DNA from: Prunella strophiata | Taxonomy: Eukaryota; Chordata; Aves; Passeriformes; Prunellidae | DNA length: 64,000 nt | Direction: 5' to 3' | Assembly (NCBI GenBank): GCA_036583965.1 | Contig: JAZBQD010000014.1 | Location: forward strand, 45,627,490-45,691,489 | Position numbers and translations under genes: made by a program | Notes under the pieces: generated by a model | Databases searched by the model: none | Seen by the model: only the letters and a program-made list of their open reading frames with translations | What the model was told of the DNA's origin: nothing | In this document: positions 25,249-38,942 of the stretch, one piece after another | How the letters are laid out: every line of letters starts with the position of its first letter | How positions within the stretch are numbered: the stretch's first letter is position 1

Positions 25249-28200
25249 AACTGTAGCTTACTGCAACAAATTTGAGGTTGCTAACATGCTAGCATTACTA
25301 AAATAATTAAGCTTGGGAGCAATAGAGTTTTTTAAATTAGCTCTCTAAAAGAAAGTACCATTATAATCACCTAATTACCCTTTGATGTAGCTTTATTCAT
25401 AAATGCTGTAAACATTCATTGCCTTACTACTGGGGGCTATGCCTCAGTTTATACACTCTGCAAGAAAATAAAGTTATTATTATGCACTGAAGAACATGTG
25501 TGAACAGAAAATGTCAGAATGCTGAATGCCATAATTTTAAGTCTATGTTTTTCTTTCAAGACTTTATAAGTCTTAAAGAAATAAACCAGCTTTTCCATTT
25601 AAATCAGATATTTTAAAAATAGTTCCTTTTTTTCGGTTTTACAGTCTTCACCTGACACTTAAAGCCTAGCATAACACCTCCTCTCAAATAAATGATTGAG
25701 CTATAAAATTGTTAATGAGTAGATTTGTGTTTTGAGAGTTGTCTTATATTTAATAAATCAGTCCTTCAGCAAAACCACTTCTTTAAAATATTTTAGCAAT
25801 TTTTAAGAATTGTTGGTATATCCGCCCAGGCAAAAGAATGCTGGGCTGCAGTGTGAGAGAGCACAGCCATCAAAGGATATCAGCAGTGAAAATGCAGAAC
25901 ACACAGCAGCAAGCCTGCTGCAGACTCAGTACCCAGCAAGGATGGTGGCCAAAACCAAAACATCTGCCAGCATGTTTTTATTAATATTGCTACTTTCAGC
26001 AGATCCAGGAAAGCCTGAACAAAATCTGTTCATCAGTGTAGCAATCAGACCTTCATAGGACCTCATGTCCTAAAAGGGCAAATTTTAAATAGCCTCATTT
26101 GGCTTGATGGAGACTTACCATTTTAGGTACACAACATAGTTTTCCATGGATTAACATGCAGCTGGCATAAGTTTCAAACTAAGAAAACAAACAAATATAT
26201 TCAAAAAAGTAGCTTAGTACTCAGTTTCTCTTTTTAAAGAGTACATCAAATAATATTTTTATTATCCTATAATTTTACACAGCATGATCATTTTTCTATA
26301 TTAAATCTATTTCTGGGGGGCTTTTTCATAAATTTAAAATACTGCTGGAACTGAGATACCAATAGAGGCTAGAATAATTTAAATATCATTATTTAAGTTT
26401 AAAAATTAGATTCACTATAACTATTTTTTATTAAAATGTCATCCAAATGAGAATTAGCTTTGGTTTAAAAAGTACTTTCTTCTTAACTGGTAGATAAAAC
26501 CAGGCAAATCTTCCTAAGTAACAGATATTTTAGGACAGACTTTTTTCTTCTTCTCAGATCACTACTCTCATTATATCAGACTTGAACTTTGCTCACAAAA
26601 TATTTGTCTTTTTTTCTTATTTCATTGGTTTTCATCAAAATCCTCCTAATGACCATTGCTTCCCCATTCCTAGAATTTTGAAAGACTTCATTCTTGATTC
26701 TGAAATCCACATTATTTTTCAATAAAACTGCCTCGTCTGCATTTTATATTTTACATCTGCACCACTCTTGTGCCTTTATTGTAACAGCATATTTTAAGAA
26801 CTATAGAGGGTACCAGATAAACCTCACAACTCCAGCATGCTGGCAATCAAAACTAAGTACTTTTTCTTACCAGCTGTTCTAGTAGAATGCCCTTCCCAGG
26901 AAACATCTGGTCCAAAAGACATATCCTAAAAATCTCAGTACTATCAGGTTTGGCAAGACCATAAGCAAAAAATTAATGCCTAATAATGCCTTATCTGCTA
27001 TACTTCTGAAAATTAACTCTGAGGACAGAAGAATTATCCAAGTTTTATTAGCTGATGTGTAACAGCACTAGAAGAGACAGAATTGTGACTTGTGAACAGA
27101 CAGCTTATAATGTAGCTGATTTTAAAATTCCACTAAAATACATCTTTACTATAAATGCCTTTTCTAACCAATTCAGTTTTACTCATTACATACATCCTAC
27201 ATAAAGGAAGGCAAACATTTCACTGTAATCAAAGAACATCTGACATTTTTAAAAGGTCTATCAGAAAAAAGTTACTCAGAGGACAAGATAATTCAACTTC
27301 AAGAGGCTTAATTGAAACATCTGACACCCAAATACTTAAAAGGAAATCAGAAAATACGTATGGAGTCCATGGAGTAATACAATTTTCTACTTTTTTTATT
27401 TAAATAGAAATATATGTATTTTTACCTTAATAGGGTCAAATCTTCTGCCATTGTTATTTATATCAAGCTCTTGTGATTTTGGTAAATTGAAACTGAGAAC
27501 CAAGTAAAGCAAGTCAAAATGACAAAAGATACTTATTAAATATGATTCTTGTATGTTACTTATGCAATTTTTATATTAAAGCAATAAGATGGGCAAACAT
27601 GCAGAGAATTTCAAAGTATTAGAGCAATCAATAAAAACATTTCCTCACCAATTTACCATAGCACCTGAAAATCTAATCTGGACCTATTCCATGAACATAC
27701 AAGTCTTTTCTTGATTTGACAATATCTTCAAAAAGAGGTTATTTGGATGTAGCAGGAACAAGTTGTTGACACATTCTGTCTCTGGATTTTCAAACAGAAT
27801 AACAAAATAAAATCAATAATAAACTACATTTTCTAAAGAACCCTCATTGTAGGCAATATCACTAGCAAAAAAAAAAAAAAACAAAAAAAACAAACCTTCT
27901 ATTTAGTGATATTTACTCCAAATAAGGAAGCAAACCAAGTATTCTGAAAGTTTTGGTCTCCAAAGTTTCATCTCTTAATGAAATCAAAAGCAATCAAAAG
28001 CAAACATTTGTCAATGTTCTGTCACATCTCTATTTTAATAAAGAATTTTAAAGAATCCAATATTCTGTCTTATGTTTTAATTGCCCAGCTGAGACAGAAA
28101 AGCTTATATGCACATCCATTTACATTCAATCCATCTACCTGTCAATGTGCTTCATGAAAATAAATGTATTCCTCATGAGAGAGGAATGTAGATCTGTTGA

Positions 28201-29160
28201 GGCTGTGTCTGTAAGGCTTATATGCTCTACCGTATTTCCTAAGAAATTTCCTATTTTCTGAGAAACAATGAGAGGTGATTCTTCCATCAACACATCAACA
28301 GTTATCAAAACTTGAAAAGTAACTGCCTTTTGAAAACAAAATGGAAAGCTTTTTTTTCAAAATCTTATAACAATTTACAAACCACTGTATCTCTTTCCAG
28401 CTAGACTTCCAATACACATTCCAATCCATGAATGAGGACAAAAACCTATAATTAAACAATTTAATTTGGAGTTAAAATCTTCTGCGCATAAATGCCTGAA
28501 AACTTTCAGATTTTGTTGGTCAAGGTGCATGGAACAGAAAACAAAAGTCCTTTCTTGGCTGTATGAGATGTGAATGCAAGATTAGATGTGTTTATTTTAA
28601 TTTAATTTTCTAAGTTGCGTTCATATAGAGAGAGACAGAAGATTGAAGATTAAGAAATGTCTTTTTTAATTCATACTTTTAAATAAGTATTCAAAAGATA
28701 TATGAACACAAAAATAAAATTTCCTGAATTATTTTTCTAAATCTCATTGTATGATGTCTATGCAATGCATACTTAAGAGATTACTTTGTTCCTAAAGTTA
28801 AACTACAGGTAACTGAAACATCTGGAGAGAATACAAATGCCACAGTTAATCATGGGTTTGCCTGGACTGATGAGAATCTTGTGACTGAAAGCCAGCTCTT
28901 TTTACAGCTATGTGTGGTTTTCTTCTTGACAAATTTAACTGGGAAAGGCAGTACATCACAGGGGCTTTAAAACCACCTATGTTAACTATCTATTCCAGGA
29001 CGAGATAAATTGACATTTGAGTGAGTCCTTCCTCTTTTTAAAGCAAACCAGGATGATTTTCCTAGACTACTTTGGTGACCAAAGTACACATTCAACTGGA
29101 AAAGGAACAGACATGACAGAATTATTTGGCTACTGATAAAAGCAAGCTATTTTTGTTAAA
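25249..29160. other. AT-rich non-coding DNA, no gene seen
   Basis: No recognisable gene or repeat family is present. A GC-richer patch at about 25820-25960 carries an 82-codon frame without known similarity. An interrupted A-rich run lies at about 27868-27894. A 9-bp perfect palindrome-like pair (TACTTTGGT-g-ACCAAAGTA) lies at 29068-29086. Confidence 0.55.
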
Positions 29161-29400
29161 ATAAAACAAGCAACAAGGACCCCCCAAGCAGACTCACAAG
29201 TTCTGCTACCCCTGTCTCCTTCATATGGGTTTGACCTTCCAGAAGTATGTCCATGGACATAGCCAGCTCTGATGAAGTCTGTGTCACCATGGGTCCTACA
29301 GCAGTGGGGGGTCCCCCCTTGTCTGCCCTTGTCCTGGCTGCAGCTCATTCATGGCTACCAACTTGCCCCATGGGGCTCTCTTTAGATGGCTAAGGTGGCC
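29161..29400. repeat. Small GC-richer repeat-like patch
   Basis: About 240 bp of G/C-richer sequence interrupts AT-rich DNA ('agtggggggtcccccc', 'ccccatggggctctc'). The style is reminiscent of old dispersed repeats or LTR scraps, but I cannot assign a family or precise ends. No coding sense is seen. Confidence 0.25.
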
Positions 29401-32400
29401 TACTTTGACCAGTAACCAAAAGAATGTATTTGCTTTCAGTGGAATGCATCACATGTTTACATTTATGCATCAATTTAGAGTTATACTGGAAATGCACCCC
29501 CCGACCAAGTTCAAACAATGTTTGAGGTTGCAGTATAACCTACAGCTTATTCAACCACAAAACAAATGGTTGGAGTTGTTTAATATTTGTATCGATTTTT
29601 CTCCCCTTATCATTTTCAGTATAAAACTTTCATAAAAACTTGCCACTGTAATTCAGTGATTTGTTCCATTTTCATTAAATCCACATGAAATATCCAATTA
29701 TTCCACTCCCACCTATTAGTCAAAGTAGTCACAACTAATTGACAGCTTTTTTCCATGCTGTTTGTGCTTCTGTAAACTTTATATCTCATGGAGATTGTCT
29801 TTATCTACCTCACTGAGGTTATCTGCAAGCTGTGGGCTATTTGTGTCACCAGTGCAAACAACCACCACAAACACTCTCCTGATGGATTGTCCTGATGGAT
29901 CATTTGGGACCTCCTTGAAAGAGCCAAGGGCAAGATGCCAGATAAAAATCAGCAGCAATTGATTTCCAGCAGAATCTTGAAAATCAGAGACATGCATCTC
30001 ACTTGTCTCTCCAGATGCACAACTACAGATTCTCCTACTGCACACAGCAAAAGAAAGAACTCATGAAGGACTGGTGGTTTCACTCAAAACTTAAAAGAAC
30101 CACAAACTGCTATATTTTATCTTTGAAAACAATAGCATGCTGTGTTACTGTTGTTTCAACACATCAGTATGTATTTTAATTGAAGGAGACAACATACTAA
30201 GGGTTTGACCTTTGGAAATGGAGTATTTCAAGGTGGGGGTCATTCACACCACCTTACTTTATATGCTTCATTTGCATGTGTATCACAGGATTCTTATATA
30301 GCCACTGAAGCACAGTTCCTTCTGTTTTAAGCAATACAGTCATATTTATTACCAAGCCAAATTCATTTGGCCTTACATGGGTGTTGTGGGAGAACAGGAA
30401 GAACTCTAAAGGTGAACAGAACACAATGGCCAAATGGTATTGCCTTGGAGACACTAAAGTTACAGCAGGAGGCAGCAAACATGCAACAGCATCTCCTCAC
30501 ACAATGAGAAGCAGCATGGCAAGATAAAGAAATACTCAGCAAAAATTAGGTTTTAGAAACTGAAATGCTAGAGAATGTTCCCAAATAAGATGTTGCCTGG
30601 TACCACAGTATTATCAGAGTCTGAATCTGCCTAGTTTAGACATTAAAAATCATACTGTTAATTCTATCAAAACCAGAAAGACTGCAGGCAAATAAATGTT
30701 AAGTTCTGCCTATGCACTTGCAATTTTTCTAAGTAATCCAGACATTTTTACAGCTTATTTCATAGTAATGTAGGAGTCTAACAATGCCCTGTTCTGTGGC
30801 ATTAAAACAACTCTAGTAACTGTTGAGACTGTTAAAAATACTAATAACACCCACACAGCAGAGAAGATTCAACCTGCTTGTAAAGCCTAGAAAGTAGTTC
30901 ACTCCAGTTCTTAAAAAGTGATAACAACACAGAAAAGAAAGAAGCTTCTTGGATTTTTTTTCTATCTTGAAATATACTCATATTATGCTTCCTAATATGC
31001 AAAAATGGAAACTAAATTATTAAAAAGGAAAAGGTGTATGAAAAGTCAAGATAGAACTTTGAAATTTAAACTCTTAAAGATTATACTATGTAAAAGTGCT
31101 ATTCCTCCAAAATAATATAATATAGATAAAAAAATGCTTCAAGATGTAGACATTTCATTATCTTTCTATCTGAGAATGTACTATTTTTGCAATGGCTGTT
31201 CCAGCATATGACATTATTATTTATTTTAGTTTAAATGCTAAAGTTTACAAAAATAAATTCATGAAAATAAATTCAGAAATCCATGCAACTACAGGCACAA
31301 ACAAAATATATTCTCTTCTGTTTAACAATGGCTTTAATAATATCATCAAAAGAGATGAATTAACTAATTGTGCATGTCTGACATTGACATAATACTTTCT
31401 ATTATAAAGAGAAACCGCATGTGGTCAACTGTAAAAGCTCTAGATGGAAGAAAAATAAAAGTCAAACTGATCCCCCATGGAGGACAGAAATCAGCACTAA
31501 TTGAAGTTACACACAAGGTGGAACCAAATCTGGATGCTCAGACAGAAAGCTGCACAGAGAGGTTCCTAACATATATTACTGTATTATTAGTGCAATATTT
31601 AAATATTATAAACATAGGATACAGGAGATTACTTATACTATCCAGGAAATATGAGGTATTATGGGAATCAACTGAGATAAGAAATAGTCAAAACACCATT
31701 AAGAGGTCTCATGGATCAGTTTCTACTGTGATTATAGAAGTCTAATAATTATGACCCTGAATAAATTTTCACAATAAGCTAAGGGAATTAAGGAAAAGGC
31801 TCTTTAAAACATTCAGCACATTTACATAAAGTAACCATGTTAGGTACCTAACTCAGATCTAGGCATGAAAAGCCTTAAATGGTCAAGTGAGAGCCTAAGA
31901 CATACCCAAAGTTCAATATGCCACCATGACAGGTCTGTGTTATACACTTTGGAAGCCTCCAAATGGCTAAAAAGATGAAACTCTTTCAGCATGGATGTTG
32001 AGTTTCAGCTGATGAGCACCAGTCAGTGTACTGAGAGGGCAGTGAGAAGCATTAATAATGGTCATTTCTCAGGAGGAATTTTCCAGGCCTGACTGGTTTT
32101 GTAACTGGGCTGAGAAAATTAGATGGATGAAGCAGTTTCCATAATTGTGACCCCACTGTGGTTACCAAACAATTGCAAAAATCTGAGTTTAAATTTGTAC
32201 TAAAGAAAAGAATACAGATCCCTGTGCAAAGAACATAAACATGCCTCAAATATAATGGAATTATATGTAACATTACAGTACAGTTCAAGAATGTATTTAT
32301 GACAATAAATAAATATAAGAATGCTATTAGTGTCACTATAAACCTATTCACTAATACAAGTTTTGTGTGAGATAGTCAAAGAATTATTGCTACTATTTCG

Positions 32401-34149
32401 ATATTTCTTTACTTAACTGTACTGAGAAGAAAAATCCTACCATTAAAATAACATTAATGCTTAAATAACCATGGGTCTCCACTGTTCCAATCCTTAAAAA
32501 ATTATTAGAATACTGAATATGCATTAAAAAAAAGTACACCATGTGAATTCTTCATCTGTCCATTTATATTAACTCCCTATAGGAGCCTAGCAAAAAAACC
32601 CAGAAAAATTAAAATAATGGAAAAAGAACTGAGAATTTTGCAAATATGTTTAAACTTATCTTACATACAATTGCTAGAGAACTATAGAGCAGAAAAATAG
32701 GGTGCCCAGACAACATATAAGTTATATTCCATAGTACAAAGAAAATACAGTTCTAAAAAATTCACTGTCAAAAACTTCACAACTAAATTCTGCAATCTCC
32801 TCACTAATTAAATAGGAGAAATTGACAGAAGTGATCCCAGGTAATTTTTTTTTTTTTTCTGTTACTAGGTACTTTCTAAAAGTATGATAAAAGAGAGCAA
32901 TAATCATACCAAAGTCCCATATCACAGCCACAGATATGAGTACCCCCCTGTCCTTTTTTTAACATCAGGAAATTTGAAAAAAGTATTATAATATAAACAA
33001 ATCTGAGAAAAGATACTAAACTTTTCACATTAACAGATTCAAAGGCCTATTAAAATTAGGTTGCTCTTACTCATCTGTCACTACTTCATATTGCAGAAGT
33101 GAAGAGACTGAAGAAAAATATGTGTTGTGTATGGAGTTTCATAATGACATTAAGGAAGAAAGGAAAACCAACATTCATAACTTGCTCATCTCAAACCCTG
33201 CTCCACCAGATCATTCTGCCCATCTCATCTTACCACAGAAGAGACAAATACATTTGCTATATATTAAAATACATTTTAAAATTATGCACATAAGAAGTCT
33301 GAGACCTAAATATAATGGATATCTAGTATTTGTGATATTCAATAGAAAGTAAATAATTGTTACCTTCAATGAGCACCAGTGCAAATCACAGACTGCATGG
33401 ATAAAATAGGAGTATATAATATTCAGAAGGAATTCCTGGTTTGTTAATATACATAATGATTAGTCATAACCCCATATAAATATTTTGCAATGCATTAAAA
33501 CTAATAAAATTAAAATAATATCTGCAATGTGTAATTTAAATAGGAAAAATCCCTTTTTTTACCACATGAATAAAAGAGTAATTTTGTTTAAAAAGTCCAT
33601 AGTAGGGTTTTTAAAACCATCCTGCTTCTTTATTCACAATAATAGATTTTTCTCTATGTAGCATATTTGCCTAATTAATAAAAAGGAGCACACTGTGAGT
33701 CCTATGAAAAATCCATGACACAATTCCTCTGAAATCCTCTACATTGGACTGTATATTTTCTATTTAAATTTTATATCCCAGTGCCAGACAAGCTATGGCT
33801 GCTTGCTAATTTCTCTAAAGCACCCTGACTGGAACTCATCTTTACTCAAAGTCCACTTTTCAGGAAGGAATAATTCAATCATTTTGTATTTTGTAGAGCT
33901 CTAGATCAATTTAAACAGTCTAATAAGAACAACTTTAAAAGTCATTCTTCCTTCAATTAAGAAGAAAGAAACTAAATTATAACATTTCTTATACTACCAC
34001 TGAAGAAAGAGAAGTGTTTGTGGGCTTAGATAAAAGGAATCCCCATCTGTTTCCTCTCATGCTTCAAACCAGAAGACACAAGCTTTAGTAAGGGAGCCAT
34101 AAATACAGAAAAGTTATTGGTACTCTGTTACAAAAAATATTTTTTCTTC
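29401..34149. other. AT-rich non-coding DNA, no gene seen
   Basis: The longest frame is 125 codons on the + strand (31368-31745), with no recognisable domain. A frame of this length is about what chance yields in a window this size. No repeat family is identifiable. Confidence 0.55.
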
Positions 34150-34950
34150 TGATAGGATGATGATAAATTAGAGCCTGGTCCCTAAACCTTGCTCTTCTCA
34201 CTTTGCAGTGACTGCAAGCACTTTCATCCACACAGACCTTATAAAGTTATCTATTGATGACTCAAAAACCTACCTGCTGCACCAACTGATCTCCCATACC
34301 TGGTTAATAGCTCTCCTTAGACATGCCACTGTTACTTTAAACACATGAGAGTCTCATCTTCAGTTTCAAATTTTCTGCCCTTTTTCCCATCACTATTACA
34401 ACTATTATTATCTTAATCTTTCAAGATTATAGACTATATTTTTTCTTCTCTCTCCCCTCATTAGTTATCCTGAAAATATCTCTCTAGTACCTATCATTTG
34501 ATTTCCATACACATTTCAGCTAGCACTGACATTCACCTAACTCATCACTTCTATTAATAGGGCCTTGTTCTGGCCCTGAGCTATTCTCTCACCAATTCTT
34601 TCTGTCTCAGTGACAATTTTTATGCAAGGACATTGTTGTCAAATCACATGGCTTTGACTCTTTTTGGTGAGACTTTCTCTGCTGCCATTTCAAAATTTAG
34701 ATTAGGAACACTGTCATAAAATTTTTGAAAACACTGTGTTTAGTCTGCTTTCCTGAGCCCAGTTCCTCACAATCCAATCCACCATAGGTTGTCCACATAT
34801 TCTTCAAATCCCTTCTGTTAAGCTCCTCCATCAAAGGCCTCTTTGGTTAACATTTACCTTCAGCCTACAAAAAACCAGCCAGGTGGTTCATTCTGACAAG
34901 TATATCCACTTGCATCCAGCTCTACTTACTCACACCCATGTGCAATCTGA
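34150..34950. other. Pyrimidine-rich non-coding stretch
   Basis: The + strand is visibly enriched in C and T over about 800 bp (for example 'ttcttctctctcccctcatt', 'ctcctccatcaaaggcctct'). Strand asymmetry of this kind can be left by an ancient LINE-like element, but the wording is too decayed for me to assign one. Confidence 0.25.
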
Positions 34951-37900
34951 CATGGCTGCTGAGGAGATTTATATCAGGAATGCAACCTGAGCTATATGAA
35001 GTGCAATATGGCAGAAGAAAAAAAAAGAAAGCATTATATATACTGCTCATTTTAGCTCATTTATAGTACATTCATACCACTTGTAGTGATTAGAGTATTT
35101 GTCCACTCTTGTACCTATGCTCAACATGTTCATATATGATGCATGACAGAATTTCATTGCTTCTGAACTACTGAAATACTGTATTATAAACTAGGTACAG
35201 CTAATAAGTAATGCCTATGATCACTGGGTAACATGGTTAAAGGACTATTTAGTCTGAGTAGATACTACTCTGTCTGCTACATCTGATACTATCCTCAGTT
35301 TAACAAAATTAATGGCTTTCTCAATTTTTTTTTTTTCCTAAATGCTGTTCTGCGGTGGATATATTTGATATTGTCCCCACACTTGCATCTGTTCACTTGA
35401 TCATTTTTGAGACAAGAACTGTGTCTCATTTGTTTTCTAAATGAGCCCTATGCTCATTATATGCATCAAACATTAGCTCATTCATCAATAGAGGGTTCTG
35501 CTATTCCATTACTCTAGGATTTTATATAAGAATTAGAATGTATACTATTGTTTTCTGTCCTTCTATATATTGTTTGGAATTTTTTCCCAATGAAAAACAG
35601 ACCAAATACAAAGCAGCTCAAAATATGAACATGCTATCTATCAAACATGCACAATTCCCTACTTATATGAAAAGATTTAGAGCTTGCTACACAGTGGGAA
35701 TAATTCATTTCAATTTTTATCATTGGGATAGTTATATAATCCCATCTAAACAAAGTCTTGTTCTGACGGCTCAGTATGATTTGCTGTGTACAGAAATGAC
35801 ACAGATCAGAAGTAGGTAGTTCTAGAACAGAACTACCATACTTTTGCAGATGTTGCTCAACCCATGACACAACCTGCAGAAGGTAGCTTAGGAAAAGGCA
35901 GAAATTACTATTACCATGTTGTCAGCACCCCAGCAATCTCCACCATAGAACCATAGAGTTTCAACTTGTTTTTCAAAAAATAGTGAAAAGCCTACACTGA
36001 AATGAAGAGCGAATTACTGTAACAAAGCAAAAGAAATAACTGTAAAATTTATAAATGAAAATGTAAAGGACATTTCCTGCAGCTGGTACAGACATAACGT
36101 TAAATTTTAAAGGACCTAGTGCTGAATGTGAAATATGAGTATTAGGTGACCGGAGCACTGGAAAATGCCCTTAACCAATCTAGGAAATGGCTTTTCTCTC
36201 CAGAAGAAATATACACTGAAAGAGCTGTGTATCATGGAGTAGAATAAGAAAAAAATGGGACAAAGAACAAATAAATTGGACTAGTAGTTTCTTTTACCAT
36301 AAACATTCCTGAATATGCTTTAGGGAAATAGAGACATCTACAACACAGGAGAAAAAGGACAAGTGTGGGCTCCTCGGTGGGTGTTCAGCTGAGCAATAAC
36401 TCAGTCCCTTTAAGAAGCTATGAGCTTAACGTGCAGCTGAAGTACCTCAGGCAAGGAGAGAAATCCAATCTCCTCAGAGATTATTTATGACAAAGTGCAC
36501 CTAACTAAGGCCCAATTTGTTTGTGGAATTGTAGTCATTCCATTGCAACTAAACTACAAATGAATCTGCCTTGTAGAGGATTCATTCAGGGTATAAAAGA
36601 AAACAAAAGAGAGAAACAGATACCACACTTCATTCACACACCGATTTACAGGCTAACTTACAGAAATGATTGATAAAGCAATTTTTGAAAGCAGAGAACT
36701 CTCTGAAAGAGAAGGCCTTTGAATCACATCTGTAAAGTGAGCACTTTTTATTTCAGATTTATAAACGTATACTCGTTGGCTTAGAATCCATACTTTGTCT
36801 CATTATATTACTGTTTCCCAATTTACTTCAGATGCTTAAATTGCAAATTTTGTTGAATTCATATAACTATCATGATTCTTGTTTTATATAAAAGTAAAAC
36901 ACACTCTAAGATTCAATTTTTAAAAGTACTAGAGCACAGTGTGTCCTAGAAGCTTCCTGTGGGCAAGGATACTAGAAGCAGTGGGGGCTTCTACAGGGCA
37001 GCCAGGTATCCATCCTGTTAGCCAGGGTTTTTCCCACTATCTCTGGCCAGGGACCATCCAGGGAGCAGCTGAAGGCAGCATTGTATCAAGGCACCTCTCT
37101 GGAAAGGTGCTTTTCTAATTATTCATATTTAACTTTCATTATGTGTATTATTTTAAAGCAGTCTAATTGAAAGTGCTTACATTTTAAGTTGGATTTAGTG
37201 TGAAAACATTAAAATTATGTAACATTGGCTAACATATCAATCAATATTTTTTCAGTTGGCTTGATTTTATTCAAAATAAACATTAAGTATGGTGACTGAA
37301 AAATAAAAACTGGGAAGGAATTTTGGTCACTAATTACAATTTTGGGACAATTTCTGCTCCTTGTCCATATATAGAGCAAGACTTTTCATTTCTCCATGCA
37401 AAGATTGTATGAGCATGAACCCAGTCAACAAAAATGAGCACATATCAAATAGTGAACTAAAATATTCAGGGACAGACTGGACAACATTACGAGAGGCATT
37501 GCTTCGAAATTAGAGTAGGAAAATCTGAAATTGTCCAAACACAGTAACCAGTGGTTCCAGAAAAACTCCACAGGTCCACAGAAAATGAGGAGAGAAAATA
37601 GCCATTGTCCACTAATTAAAAGCAAAGGTGTAAATTCCAGATCTTAAATGCTAACAAAAATGGCAAAGCAACAGCGCTTTTGAAAAGTGACATTTGCTTT
37701 TCAGGTATTGAAAAAATGCTTCTTAAATTAAAAAAAAAAAAACCCAAAACCTGCTGAGAATACAATTCAATAGACATTTCCACGCAGAAGAGACAACAGC
37801 TATTGCAAACAGAAGGAAGGCAAAAGGCCAAGACTAGAGGACAAAACAATTTAGAGAATGTGTATTTAAAAGAGGATAAATGAGTACCTGCTGAAGACTA

Positions 37901-38942
37901 GTGCAGAATTATTTAGAAAACAAACTCACCATAAACAAAACATAAAAAGGGAGTAACCAAACTGCTTGTCCAAAAGCTGAAGATAAAAAGAGTCTCCATC
38001 AAGCACTAAAAAAAAAAATCTATAAGAGAATTACAAGAGGTGCATTGTATTTTTAATTGAGAACTTCAAAACTTTAAAAGACATAGAAAGATAACTGAAC
38101 TTTGCAAAAGGGAGGGAATTTTCCATGCTAATGAAACAACACTGAAAGCAGAAAATTGTATTGAAAGAATGCAGTTAAATGAAGCCAAAGTAGAGATGGA
38201 ACTCCTAAGACTGACATTAAGCTGTGTATGAGAAACATAGATATACATTTGCAAGTAGCTACCTAATATCTTGTTTTTTTGCTTTGAAAAATATCTGCTT
38301 TATATACTATGCAAATAAAATCAGTAGTACTAACACCACTAAATTTAATTAAGTGCAAAAGTATGTAAAATGGAGCAACTAATGTCAGAAAAGGTAAAGG
38401 AGAAGAACCTGACCAGCAATTTTAGTAACACTACAGAAGATAGTTTAACTTAAGAATTTCTTATTTCACCAATTATGCAAAACTTTTTGACTCTGTGGTT
38501 ATTGTAAGAATTTATGTATGAAATGGGTTTTCCTAGACACACTATAGACTGATAAGCAATACATATTAGCTGTAGCAAAAATGTCAATAGATGTGTCTGG
38601 ACAGTTTAAATTGAGGAATATATTTGCCAAAAAAAATGTACATTTGCCTTTGGTTTATGTATGTATGTCTAACTAATAATATGAGACTCACTGGAGGATT
38701 TCAGTCAAAGAATGAAACTTAAAGTTGTCATACACTACATGAAACCCTCTTTAGAGTTTAAATTTAGTTATAACAGGACATTTTTTTCAAAAAAGCTCTG
38801 GTTTAAAATCTATAGAAACTTCGTGTACATTGTTTGAATCTTCCTACTATACATATTGATTAATTGATTAATATTTGGAAGAATTTGCTTCCTTCTGGAG
38901 AAAATACCCGGTACTCAGCTGAATAACTATGTTACATGAAGG
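34951..38942. other. AT-rich non-coding DNA, no gene seen
   Basis: No gene is supported. A consensus-like TATA string (tataaaag, 36592-36599) lies downstream of a mixed-composition stretch, and a slightly GC-richer patch lies at about 36950-37110. All frames are under 95 codons with no recognisable product. Confidence 0.55.

Noticed and set aside
34150..34950. Ancient L2- or CR1-L3-like LINE in the pyrimidine-rich stretch
   Set aside because: Some phrases recall old LINE 3' regions, but no diagnostic motif or tail could be identified, so only the composition was annotated.
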